From assembly GCA_013216135.1 (NCBI GenBank), contig JABSOS010000001.1:1-64000 (forward strand): 64,000 nt of DNA. Direction: 5' to 3'. The DNA comes from Candidatus Caenarcanales bacterium. GTDB taxonomy: Bacteria; Cyanobacteriota; Vampirovibrionia; LMEP-6097. The number at the start of each line of letters is the position of its first letter. Within the stretch, counting starts at the first letter, position 1. Made by a program: the position numbers and the translations under genes. Of this stretch, positions 43,078 through 51,368 are shown piece after piece. The notes beneath the pieces are model-generated. The model did no database searches and had not been told where the DNA came from. It worked only from the letters and a program-made list of their open reading frames with translations.

Positions 43078-43569
43078 ATGAAGAAAACAGAAATACGTAG
43101 TGATATCAGCATAGAAGAAATTAGAGTAAGAGAGTCAAAAGAAAAGAGAAAAGCAATATCTGATAGGATTCGTGTGATTCGACTAGCATTGGAAGGTTAT
43201 GAGTATACAGCAATAGCAGAAATATTAGGTAAAAAAGACTATTCATATACAAGTAATTGGATAAAGCGTTTTAATGAAGCTGGTTTTACCGGATTAGAAA
43301 CAAAGAAAGGTCAAGGAAGACCTAGAATATTAAATGATAAAGAAAACAAATTAATAGAGGAATGGTTAAAAGATCCAAATGCTCATGGATACAATGTCTG
43401 GACAGCTCCAAGATTACAAGAAAAAATCAAGGAAGAATTTCAAAAAGAACCAAGTGAACAGTGTGTATATGATACCCTGGAATATTTAGATTTCAAGCAT
43501 CGCAAAGCACGTCCTACTCCATCAAAAGCAGATCCAAAGGAGCTTGAAGATTTTAAAAAAGCAGCTTAA
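43078..43569 (+). CDS. IS630-type transposase, N-terminal part (orfA)
   Basis: 163 residues. Helix-turn-helix DNA-binding region: ISDRIRVIRLALEGYEYTAIAEILGKKDYSYTSNWIKRFNEAGFTGLETKKGQGRP (about 30-85), then a second HTH-like part (LTDKENKLIEEWL-type, DTLEYLDFKHRKARPTPSKADP). This is the typical IS630 first reading frame. It ends at TAA near an A6 run in DFKKAA; a -1 shift on TTTTAAAAAAG (about 43551-43562) leads into the DDE part, which is the standard way such elements make full transposase. Confidence 0.88.
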   Translation: MKKTEIRSDISIEEIRVRESKEKRKAISDRIRVIRLALEGYEYTAIAEILGKKDYSYTSNWIKRFNEAGFTGLETKKGQGRPRILNDKENKLIEEWLKDPNAHGYNVWTAPRLQEKIKEEFQKEPSEQCVYDTLEYLDFKHRKARPTPSKADPKELEDFKKAA

Positions 43570-44091
43570 GTTTGAAAAACAATATACAGAAGCTTCTGGA
43601 CAAAAAGTTGCTCTATATTTTCATGATGAGGCTGGATTCAGTTTAACTACTGACATTGGCTATACCTGGTATCAAGCGGGTGAAAGACCTGAAAACTAAA
43701 AGCTTCTACTTCAAGGTCATATTGGCATCTTTCAGCAGCAGCAAACCCAGAGACTGGAGATATATCTTCAATGTTACTGCCATGGCTAAATACTGATAGT
43801 TTTCAAATTTATTTAGAGCATTTTGCAGAAGAAGTTGAATCTTTAATTGATGAAGGTTATGAAATATGGCTTGCTGTTGACAGAGCTGGCTGGCATATAT
43901 CTAAAGATTTGAAAGTTCCAAGAGGTATTAAGCTCATTTTCATGCCAACAGGAGCTGCAACTATTAATCCTATTGAAACACTCTGGGAATTTATTAGAAA
44001 GAATTTTACTAGAAACAAAATACACAAAAACCTACAAGAGCTGGAAAATACTCTTGTGGAAGCTTGTACTTACCTTACAAAATCAGCTTAG
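43556..44091 (+). pseudogene. IS630-type transposase, DDE part (orfB), frame-broken
   Basis: After the -1 shift the frame reads QLKFEKQYTEASGQKVALYFHDEAGFSL (first Asp of the DDE triad) to a TAA at 43697-43699. The rest continues in a third frame: PETGDISSMLLPWLN, WLAVDRAGWHISKD (second Asp) and TINPIETLWEFIRK (Glu). Reading GAAAACTAAAAGC as GAAACTAAAGC would repair the break, so two single-A insertions explain it. All three catalytic residues survive, so the element died recently or the bases are misread. Confidence 0.82.
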
Positions 44092-44344
44092 AAAGTAGCT
44101 TCGATTTGCTATACCTCGATTATTGGTAAAGCCCACATGCTAGGTTAATTATTGGGGTTGGTATTAGGCAGCCTAAAGCGCTTTGAAAAACAGGGAAAAT
44201 TTCCTTAGGATCTCTTGTTAAGATCATTATTAGCTTAAATTTACTAGAAGAAATCAAAAGTCTTTTTACTCAAAATCTTGAAAACATAAGAAATGTTGAT
44301 GAATTAATCACTAAACCTAAAATACCTAAAAGAGGTAAAAGAAA

Positions 44345-45396
44345 ATGAGTTTTGAGAACACTAAATCACTGTATGTGACTCTTAAGCACTATGATAAAAA
44401 CTACGAAGTAGGTAGACTCGCTTTAAAAGATCTAGATATCTATTTTGAATACAACCCAGATTTTCTTAAAACAAAAATTGAAATCTCACCTTTGAAATTA
44501 GCTCTAAAAACAGGAATTAATAAAGGGGATAGAAAAATAATTTGCTGGTTGGTTTGGTGTTTTCAATGATAGCTTACCAGACTCATGGGGGGGGCAGCTA
44601 CTCTTATCAATCCAATGAGAAAAACTTTAAAAGTAGTTTAGAAAGCCTGGTGAAACTTGGTTTCTCCTCAGGGGGAGCAAGACCTAAAGCAATGCTAAAA
44701 GTCTAAAAAGATAAAAGTAAAATTCTTTTCTCCAAAAAAATACTTAAAGATTATGAAGATTGGATTATCAAATTCCCCTCTAAATTTGACAATAAGGAAA
44801 TAGCACTTATCGAATACGCATACAATCTCATGGCAATAGAATCAGGTATAACAGTTTCAGATTGTCATCTTTTCAAAAAAGAGAAAAAATTATTCTTTGG
44901 CACTAAAAGATTTGACAGAAAAAATAATCAAGCGATTCATGTTCATAGTGCATCAGGATTACTACACAGTGACTATAAATACCCAAGCTTAGACTACGAT
45001 ACTCTTCTAAGACTTACCCTCGCTTTAACAAAAGATATTAATGAAGTTTCTAAAATCTTTCACTTATGCGTATTTAATGTATTTAGCCACAATAGAGATA
45101 ATCACGCTAAGAATTTTTCTTTTTATATGGATGAATTCAATGAATGGAAGCTTTCTCCAGCCTATGATTTAACCTATTCAGAAGGTCCTGGAGGTGAGCA
45201 CAGCACGACAGTTAACGGTGAAAGGAAAAACCCTAAAAAGTCTCACTTGGTAGATTTAGCTAAAAAGCATAATATAAAAAAGGCTGAAAATATATTTGAT
45301 GAAGTTTATCTAGGCGTTAGCAAATGGTCAGAAATAGCTAGAAATTTACAAGTTTCAACTAAAGTTCAAAAAATGATCCAAACCAAAATAAGCTAA
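44345..45396 (+). pseudogene. hipA: hipA-like toxin kinase gene with several lesions
   Basis: Three pieces of one HipA-like protein. The N-part (44345-44569) starts with an ATG that overlaps the hipB stop and reads to KTGINKGDRK, then continues in another frame as FAGWFGVFNDSLPDSWG. At a run of eight G near 44588-44595 it changes frame again: SLVKLGFSSGGARPKAMLKV then TAA at 44704-44706. Past that stop the same frame runs open to 45396 with HipA kinase features: WIIKFPS, LFFGTKRFDR, a Ser/Gly-rich loop HVHSASGLLHSDY, and HNRDNHAKNFSF (catalytic Asp/Asn). Function is lost. Neighbours on both sides are intact. Confidence 0.82.
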
Positions 45397-45405
45397 AATA
45401 TTCCT

Positions 45406-46332
45406 GTGGCTCTTATAAACAAAAGTTTAATAAGCCAAATCAAAAAAATTCTCCTCAAAAGTGACAGGCTTGCAAGCCAGATACTAGCAGGAGAGTATAA
45501 ATCTGCTTTTAAAGGTACAGGACTTAATTTTGATTCGATTAGAGAGTATCAATATGGTGATGAAATAAAAAATATAGACTGGAAGGTTACTGCAAGAATG
45601 CAGGAACCATTCATAAGAACCTATAAAGAAGAAAGACAAATCACCATGATGCTAATCATTGATTTAAGTGCATCAAATAATTTTGGAACAGCAAAAAAAT
45701 CAAAAAAAGAACTAATCATAGAACTCGCTTCAGTACTAGCTTTCTTAGCTATAAAAAACAATGACAAAGTCGGACTTATTATAGTTACCAATGAAATAGA
45801 ATATTTAGTTCCACCTAAGCAAGGCAAAGCTCACATCTTTAAGTTAATTAAAGACTTACTAACTTTTAAACCTAAATCTAAAAAAACTAATATTAAAAAA
45901 GTTTTACAAGACGCAATTAAAGTTATTCCTAGAAATTCGATAGTATTTTTTATTTCAGATTTCATAGATGAAACTCCTTCAGAGTCAGAAGAAAAAAACA
46001 AAAAAACAAATTTATCCTATGAACAAGAATTAAAAATTTTAAGAAAAACCCAAGACCTAATCCTGATCTCAATTAGAGATAAGAGAGAGTTCAAATTACC
46101 AAACATCGGTTTTATTGAAATAGGAGATCCAGAAACTGGGGAAAAACAGCTTTTGAATTTAAATAGAAGTTCAGTAAGAACTAGTTTTTTCAACTCACAA
46201 AAGTCTTACCAACAAAACATCAAAAACTCACTCAAGCATTTAGGAGTAGATTTCTTAGAAATTATTAATGGTAATGCGTACATAAATGATTTACTAAAGT
46301 TATTTTTAAGAAGAGAGAAAAGAAATCATTAA
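45406..46332 (+). CDS. DUF58-domain protein
   Basis: 308 residues from GTG at 45406, 9 bp after the hipA remnant. The DUF58 hallmark is at about 44-60 (IREYQYGDEIKNIDWKVTARM), followed by a von-Willebrand-like fold with LIIDLSASNN (about 82, a shortened MIDAS-type DxSxS) and VFFISDFIDE near 187. DUF58 proteins usually pair with a MoxR ATPase; the only MoxR gene here is at 31343 and is remote. The following sulfotransferase-like gene begins at the next base after the stop, so translational coupling is likely. Confidence 0.85.
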   Translation: MALINKSLISQIKKILLKSDRLASQILAGEYKSAFKGTGLNFDSIREYQYGDEIKNIDWKVTARMQEPFIRTYKEERQITMMLIIDLSASNNFGTAKKSKKELIIELASVLAFLAIKNNDKVGLIIVTNEIEYLVPPKQGKAHIFKLIKDLLTFKPKSKKTNIKKVLQDAIKVIPRNSIVFFISDFIDETPSESEEKNKKTNLSYEQELKILRKTQDLILISIRDKREFKLPNIGFIEIGDPETGEKQLLNLNRSSVRTSFFNSQKSYQQNIKNSLKHLGVDFLEIINGNAYINDLLKLFLRREKRNH

Positions 46333-47274
46333 ATGGCACTAGAAACACTAATACACATCGGTTATCACAAAACTGCTTCAACCTGGTTGCAGACACACAT
46401 ACTAGACAATCCTGAAACTTTACTAAAAAGATTCTTTTCAAAAAAAGATATCAGAGACTTCATAGTCCTCCCTCACCCACTTGATTTCAACTCTAAGGCT
46501 GTTAGAACTCATCATTTAAAATTAATGAAGCAAGCTGTAGAAGCTGAAAAATTAAGTGAAGACACTATTTCAGTTGTAAGTAGTGAAAGACTCTCTGGAC
46601 ACCCTCATTCGGGAGGCTATGACAGTAAAGAAATAGCTGATAGACTTAAAGCCTGCTTTCCAGACGGAAAAGTACTAATAGTAATTCGTGAACAAAAAAG
46701 TGCAATCTCTTCTTGCTATTTACAATACGTAAAATACGGTGGAACCTGTTCTATAAAAGACTATATAAAACCTCCTAAAAGAGGCTTGCCAGTTATTCCT
46801 CTTTTTAAATTTGAACACTTTGATTACGTGAAATTAATTCAATACTATCAAAGCCTTTTTGGAGAGGAAAAAGTTTTAGTTTTACCTTATGAATTATTTA
46901 AAAATGACCCACAAAAATTTTACTCACAGATCGTAGAATTCTCAAAGGCAAAGCGTTTAAAAGAAATTCCATTTGGAAATGTAACAAATAAAAGACTTTC
47001 ATATTTGATGTCTAAGTTTGCAAGACAAGCAAATAAATTATTTGTAAAAACTACGCTAAATCCATCAGCACCTAGTTCTGAATATTTTAGTGATAACACC
47101 ATAGGCTTCTTTATGATTCTTGATAGATTAATTCCTAAATTCATAAAGAAAATATGCGACAAAAGTTTGGATAAATATATCGAATCACAAGTCGGTAACA
47201 GATTCCAAGAAGGTAATAAAAAATTACAAAAAATTGTTAACTATGATTTATCAGAATATGGCTACGATCTATGA
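46333..47274 (+). CDS. sulfotransferase-like protein 1
   Basis: 313 residues. A PAPS-binding 5'-loop is near the N-terminus, IHIGYHKTASTWLQ (about 7-20), and the 3'-phosphate region is KVLIVIREQKSAISSCYLQYV (about 115-135), with Arg-Glu and Ser in the usual places. It moves sulfate from PAPS to an acceptor that cannot be identified. No signal peptide, so it acts in the cytoplasm, probably on a surface glycan or lipid precursor. It is a tandem duplicate of the next gene, which overlaps it by 4 bp (ATGA). Confidence 0.82.
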   Translation: MALETLIHIGYHKTASTWLQTHILDNPETLLKRFFSKKDIRDFIVLPHPLDFNSKAVRTHHLKLMKQAVEAEKLSEDTISVVSSERLSGHPHSGGYDSKEIADRLKACFPDGKVLIVIREQKSAISSCYLQYVKYGGTCSIKDYIKPPKRGLPVIPLFKFEHFDYVKLIQYYQSLFGEEKVLVLPYELFKNDPQKFYSQIVEFSKAKRLKEIPFGNVTNKRLSYLMSKFARQANKLFVKTTLNPSAPSSEYFSDNTIGFFMILDRLIPKFIKKICDKSLDKYIESQVGNRFQEGNKKLQKIVNYDLSEYGYDL

Positions 47275-48260
47275 ACTCTGAATTAATACATATCGGCTAT
47301 CATAAAACTGCTTCAACTTGGCTTCAGGGAAACCTCTTTGATAATGAAGCAAGTGGCTTCAAAAGATTTATCTCTCAAAGAGATATAAGAGATAAACTAA
47401 TCCTAGTTAATGGTTTAGATTTTAATGCTGAAGAATTTAAAGACTATTACAAGACTTTAGTTAACGAAGATAATTTTTGCTCAGTCATAAGTAATGAAAG
47501 ACTTTCAGGAAATCCACACTCTGGTGGTTATGATTCAAAAGAAATCGCAGACAGGCTTAAAGCCTGCTTCCCTAATGGCAAAGTATTAATAGTAATTCGT
47601 GAACAAAAAGACATGATTCTTTCTACATACATACAGTATGTGCGTGCAGGCGGAGCCTGCGCTCTTCATGATTATTTAGAACCAAGTAAACGTAATCAAG
47701 CAATAATGCCACTGTTCAACTACCAGTATTTTAACTACTATAGATTAGTTAGCTATTATCAAAAGCTCTTTGGTAAAGAAAGTGTTCTAATTTTACCTTT
47801 TGAACTTTTCAAAAATGAACCTGAAGTCTTTGCTCAAAAAGTTAGTGACTTCTCATCAGTAAAGGGCTTAGAAGAATTACCTTTCACAAAAAAAACTAAT
47901 AAAAGAATCTCTACACTCAGCTCTATTTTCCTAAGGCAATCTAATAAACTCTTTGCTAAAAGTACACTCAATCCCTTTGCTACAGATTTGAACTCATGGA
48001 AAGAAATTTTGGTTAATCCTTGCCATGAAAAGCAAGATGTTCACAAAAGTGAACAAGGTAATGAAAATGAGCACTCCAGGGGTAATAACTATAAAAATAT
48101 TTTATTAGTTGATTCAATTATCCCTAAAAAAATTCATAAGTTTTTTGATATTAGAATTAAAGAAATTATTGCTGAAAAGCTTACTGATAAATATAGTGAA
48201 GCAAATAGAAAGCTTGCTGAGATTATTGACACAGACCTCAGTGAGTATGGATATTACTAA
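47271..48260 (+). CDS. sulfotransferase-like protein 2 (tandem paralogue)
   Basis: 329 residues, clearly homologous to the preceding protein: IHIGYHKTASTWLQ (6-19), SNERLSGNPHSGGYDSKEIA, DRLKACFPNGKVLIVIREQK (about 93-112), ending in DTDLSEYGYY like its neighbour. It differs by an insertion near residue 245-265 (NSWKEILVNPCHEKQDVHK...). The shared DNA stretch around the DRLKACFP codons is also similar. Two copies suggest different acceptors or positions of sulfation. Its stop interlocks with the convergent calcium-binding-protein gene (CTAA, 48257-48260). Confidence 0.82.
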   Translation: MNSELIHIGYHKTASTWLQGNLFDNEASGFKRFISQRDIRDKLILVNGLDFNAEEFKDYYKTLVNEDNFCSVISNERLSGNPHSGGYDSKEIADRLKACFPNGKVLIVIREQKDMILSTYIQYVRAGGACALHDYLEPSKRNQAIMPLFNYQYFNYYRLVSYYQKLFGKESVLILPFELFKNEPEVFAQKVSDFSSVKGLEELPFTKKTNKRISTLSSIFLRQSNKLFAKSTLNPFATDLNSWKEILVNPCHEKQDVHKSEQGNENEHSRGNNYKNILLVDSIIPKKIHKFFDIRIKEIIAEKLTDKYSEANRKLAEIIDTDLSEYGYY

Positions 48261-49582
48261 TTATTCAAAGATGCTATTCTACCAAGGATACTAGCTCTTT
48301 CTCTTTGTAAATCATCGATTTGACCATTTATTAAATTAGAATCACTATTTCCAGCTGGATTATTCACTTGGTTATTTGAAGGATTTTGAGTTTGAGTACC
48401 ATCTTCATTCACAAGACTAGTATTTAAAGCAGCTAACCCCATGTCTATTTCAGCCAAATCATTCTCTAGAACTAATCTTTGAACATCATTATTGGCTTCA
48501 TCACTAGAAAGTCTTATTTCTACATTAGAACTATTAGTTGCTGGAATACTACCTAAAGTTTTAATATGCTCACCATTAATATCAGTAAAATCATTTACCT
48601 TCTTTTCTAAATAAGCAGAGATATCATCTAAACTCTGAACTTCATCTTTTCTAATATCTCTATTTACGAAAAGCACGTCTGTCATAGTACCTTCGATAGT
48701 CTCACCATTTACTTCACGAGTAAAGCCACCAGTCATACTTAAATCATTACCAAACTCATCTGTTACATCACCTTCTTCACCAGTATGAGTAACGTCTATA
48801 GATGTAAGTCCAAGCTCTGCTAAACTTTTCATCTCACCTTCTCCAACTTTACCGTCAGCATCCATATCTGCCCAAAGCTTCAACTCATCCATAACAACAT
48901 CAAGCTCGCCATCACCATTCATGTCAAATCTATCGTCAGCATTAATGACACCATCATTATTAGAATCTAACTTTGCAAGTTCATCAAAACCATCGGCTTC
49001 ACCGTGTTGATCACCGAATAATTCTTTTCCAGAGTTAACCTCGCCGTCACCATTTCTATCCCAAACTAAAAATGCATCATCGAAAGAATCTTGTTCTTTT
49101 GTCCAAGCTGTTTTATCTGCTAGACCATCACCAGTTAAATCAAAGTGTGCGCCATCTTCATGAGAACTTAAATCCAAACCATCATCATTAAGATCTAAAA
49201 TTAAAGGAGTACTTTTTCTATTTATAGATATAGCATCAGCTGTAATCGAGGTATCACCAATATTTACAGTCATAGTACCTTTAAATTCTTGAGCCTTACC
49301 TACATTATTAGCTCCATTCCAACCAGCTCTACCAGTACCACGCATACTAGAAACATCAACACTTAAATCATCATTATGGGCAACATCAGTATTTTGACCA
49401 TGATAGCCAAAATAAGGATCTGTCCTATCAGTTTGAATATTCTGACCTATTTTACCTAACTGACCATTATCTCCTTTTGCTAAGAGAATTATAGAACCAT
49501 CTTCTTTTTCACCAAAGATATAAGCCTCTACCTCTGTGACCTTTATTTGCACTATGTAGAGATTCTTGCCCACTAAAATCAT
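48257..49582 (-). CDS. FrpC/RTX-type calcium-binding protein, C-terminal part
   Basis: 441 residues, almost certainly the continuation of the frame at 49509-50273. It carries the FrpC-like block STPLILDLNDDGLDLSS, HFDLTGDGLADKTAW (about 130-165), FLVWDRNGDGEVNSGKELFGD, AKLDSNNDGVINADDRFDMNGDGELDV, LWADMDADGKVGEGEMKSL: repeated DxNxDGxI-type calcium loops, as in secreted iron-regulated and RTX-associated proteins. A coiled-coil end (DDLQRERASILGRIASLNN) closes it. Its first 20 or so residues are probably not an authentic N-terminus. See the companion entry for the frame break. Confidence 0.72.
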   Translation of the reverse strand: MILVGKNLYIVQIKVTEVEAYIFGEKEDGSIILLAKGDNGQLGKIGQNIQTDRTDPYFGYHGQNTDVAHNDDLSVDVSSMRGTGRAGWNGANNVGKAQEFKGTMTVNIGDTSITADAISINRKSTPLILDLNDDGLDLSSHEDGAHFDLTGDGLADKTAWTKEQDSFDDAFLVWDRNGDGEVNSGKELFGDQHGEADGFDELAKLDSNNDGVINADDRFDMNGDGELDVVMDELKLWADMDADGKVGEGEMKSLAELGLTSIDVTHTGEEGDVTDEFGNDLSMTGGFTREVNGETIEGTMTDVLFVNRDIRKDEVQSLDDISAYLEKKVNDFTDINGEHIKTLGSIPATNSSNVEIRLSSDEANNDVQRLVLENDLAEIDMGLAALNTSLVNEDGTQTQNPSNNQVNNPAGNSDSNLINGQIDDLQRERASILGRIASLNN

Positions 49583-50273
49583 GAATCATTTCTTCGACAG
49601 TTAGAGTATCACTTGTTTGCCAGAAAGAAGTTGCATAGGCAGAAATAGTATACAGTTGAACAATCTCTTGATCTTGTTCAATATCATCAAGGTTGAATAC
49701 GGTATTTAAAGCATCCGTATCAAAGTTTGAAACAGATCTATTCTCTTCACTGTCAAAATCAGAATCAAGCAGTAATATATCGACCATATCAGCTCTCATT
49801 TTTTCTGAACTGTCTTCTCCATCTAATTCAAAAGCATCAACTATCTCAATAGCCTGAGAGCTAATTTCACCAAGAACATCTTCATCTAAACCAGCTAAAC
49901 CCATTCTTGCAAGATTATCTTCAAATAACTCCTGTCTAGAGTCTTCATCATTAAACTGAATTTTAATAAACTCAGCAGCTGCCATGATCGCTCGAGGATC
50001 AAAATCGTCCATATCTCCAGAAGCAAAGCTATTAACAAAATCAGCTTCCATTTCAAGGATTAAATCCTCATCTGTAATTTGTATATCACTAGAATTAGTT
50101 AGAGGAGCATCAGGTCTGATTTCAGTTATGCTTCCAGCAAGATCTGAAATTCTTTCATTAATACCGACTAAATCACCTTGATCTCTTAAATGATCAATAG
50201 GATTATTACGGTTAAGGTTATTATTTCTGAGAGCAAAATTCTCATCAAAATTAAAATTATTGCTGATCCCCAT
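49509..50273 (-). CDS. FrpC/RTX-type calcium-binding protein, N-terminal part, frame-broken
   Basis: 254 residues. Acidic, Asp/Glu-rich, with no signal peptide and no recognised domain (DFVNSFASGDMDDFDPRAIMAAAEF, EIVDAFELDGEDS). The frame runs into HSANKGHRGRGLYLW and stops at 49509, while the frame one base over continues as KVTEVEAYIFGEKED...ILLAKGDNGQLG into the calcium-loop part. A +1 shift in the overlap 49509-49582 would restore one protein of about 670 residues. Either an inactivating indel, an assembly error or a recoding site. Secretion without signal peptide would fit a type I system, none of which is in view. Confidence 0.65.
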   Translation of the reverse strand: MGISNNFNFDENFALRNNNLNRNNPIDHLRDQGDLVGINERISDLAGSITEIRPDAPLTNSSDIQITDEDLILEMEADFVNSFASGDMDDFDPRAIMAAAEFIKIQFNDEDSRQELFEDNLARMGLAGLDEDVLGEISSQAIEIVDAFELDGEDSSEKMRADMVDILLLDSDFDSEENRSVSNFDTDALNTVFNLDDIEQDQEIVQLYTISAYATSFWQTSDTLTVEEMIHDFSGQESLHSANKGHRGRGLYLW

Positions 50274-50378
50274 ACTCTAACTTTCTCTTACTTAGACTTA
50301 AAACTAACAAAAATAGGTTAAGGATTAATTATGAAGATACATGCGATTGGGTAGGCTACATGCGATAATAAGCATAAT

Positions 50379-51368
50379 ATGTCAGCAGATTTAATAAAAA
50401 ATCCAGTCATAATAATTGGTTGTCCACGCTCAGGAACAACTATGCTTTTTAATATACTTACTCAAAGCAAAGAATTGTATTCACTATACAGAGAAAGCTG
50501 GAATGTAATCCGTGGAGCATATTTTAATGGAATGTTAGACCCAGATGCTAAAGATGATACATTAACAGCTGATGATCTAAGTGATGAACTAAAAGATTAT
50601 ATTAGAAAAGGTTTTCATGAATATACAGTTAATAAAGAAAATTTAGCTTTTTGGACTGCTCAAAAGTTTAGACTAAAAGCAATCTCTTCACATTTACCTA
50701 TTCCAAATCCATTTGCTGGACTAGTTACTAAGGCTAATGCTTTAATCAAAGACAATCGCGACCAAGAATACCGAATTTTAGAAAAAACGCCTAGAAACTG
50801 TTTTAGGGTTGATTTTATGAATAAACTTTTCCCCGATGCTAAGTTTGTTTTCATTTCTCGTGAAGGGAAGTCTAATATTAGTTCACTAATAGAAGGCTGG
50901 AAACGCCAAGCAAAGCACATGAAACACAAACGCTTCCCGAGATTAAATACTGAGTTTACATTTAATAACTTTGATTTCCAGAAGTGGGAATACGTTTTAC
51001 CACCAGGATGGGAAGAATTTAATGGTAAAAGTTTAGAGGAAACGTGTGCTCACCAATGGATCCAATCAAACAGATCTGCGCTTGATAGCTTGGCGAAACT
51101 TGATCAAAACAGAAGCATAAAAGTTCGCTACGAAGATATGTGTGAAAAGCCAGGTGAAGTAGTGAAAAGTATCTGTGACTTTGTAGATATTAAATACGAA
51201 GATAAGCTTCAAGAATACGCTGAAAAGCCACCTGTAGTTAGTACCGCTCTCTTTGAGAAGCCTAAGAATGATAAATGGAAAAAGAATCAGGCAGCTATTG
51301 AAAAAGTTTTACCTATGATTGAGCCGATGATGAATGAGCTTGGTTATGGAGAAGAGATGAAGGTTTAA
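50379..51368 (+). CDS. sulfotransferase-like protein 3
   Basis: 329 residues, Sulfotransfer_3-like. PAPS 5'-loop IIGCPRSGTTML at about 12-23, EKTPRNCFRVDFMNKLFPDAKFVFISREGKSNISSLIEGW (about 128-166) containing the 3'-phosphate-binding Arg and Ser, and KVRYEDMCEKPGEVVKSIC near 248, a typical late motif. It belongs to a branch distinct from the pair at 46333/47271. Its stop interlocks (TTAA) with the convergent membrane-protein gene. It diverges from the FrpC-like gene with a gap of about 105 bp. Confidence 0.85.
   Translation: MSADLIKNPVIIIGCPRSGTTMLFNILTQSKELYSLYRESWNVIRGAYFNGMLDPDAKDDTLTADDLSDELKDYIRKGFHEYTVNKENLAFWTAQKFRLKAISSHLPIPNPFAGLVTKANALIKDNRDQEYRILEKTPRNCFRVDFMNKLFPDAKFVFISREGKSNISSLIEGWKRQAKHMKHKRFPRLNTEFTFNNFDFQKWEYVLPPGWEEFNGKSLEETCAHQWIQSNRSALDSLAKLDQNRSIKVRYEDMCEKPGEVVKSICDFVDIKYEDKLQEYAEKPPVVSTALFEKPKNDKWKKNQAAIEKVLPMIEPMMNELGYGEEMKV

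Larger units (their letters stand above)
43009..44164 (+). mobile_element. IS630-family insertion sequence inside hipB
   Basis: 1156 bp flanked by TA (43007-43008 and 44165-44166), the target duplication of IS630/Tc1 elements. Near-terminal inverted repeats ACCAACCCCAATAATTAA are perfect over 18 bp (43010-43027 and 44145-44162). The outermost one or two bases do not match. Inside are a helix-turn-helix transposase N-part (43078-43569) and DDE C-part in other frames. The joined outside sequence restores a coherent hipB reading, proving the insertion event. The element has lost coding continuity. Confidence 0.92.
42844..44348 (+). pseudogene. hipB: hipB-like antitoxin gene split by an IS630 element
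   Basis: The left part (42844-43008) encodes an XRE helix-turn-helix start: after a GTG, ...SELANRLKSIRLVSDLSQEGL, ASRSGVSL. The right part (44165-44348) restores it: GSLKRFEKxGKISLGSLVKI, then a tail ending RGKRK and TGA. Removing the element and one TA copy rejoins the frame as AGC TTA GGC AGC, with the HipB-typical GVSLGSLKRFE. A further lesion is a run of five A at 44086-style context (44185-44190), where six would keep frame EKTGKIS; as it stands the right part shifts and stops. The hipA-like start overlaps its TGA (ATGA). HipB proteins bind and repress the hip operon. It is inactive here. Confidence 0.8.

Noticed and set aside
31343-46332. MoxR and DUF58 as a single gene pair
   Set aside because: They are 13 kb apart and on different strands, so a joint operon is not supported, although their proteins could still interact.
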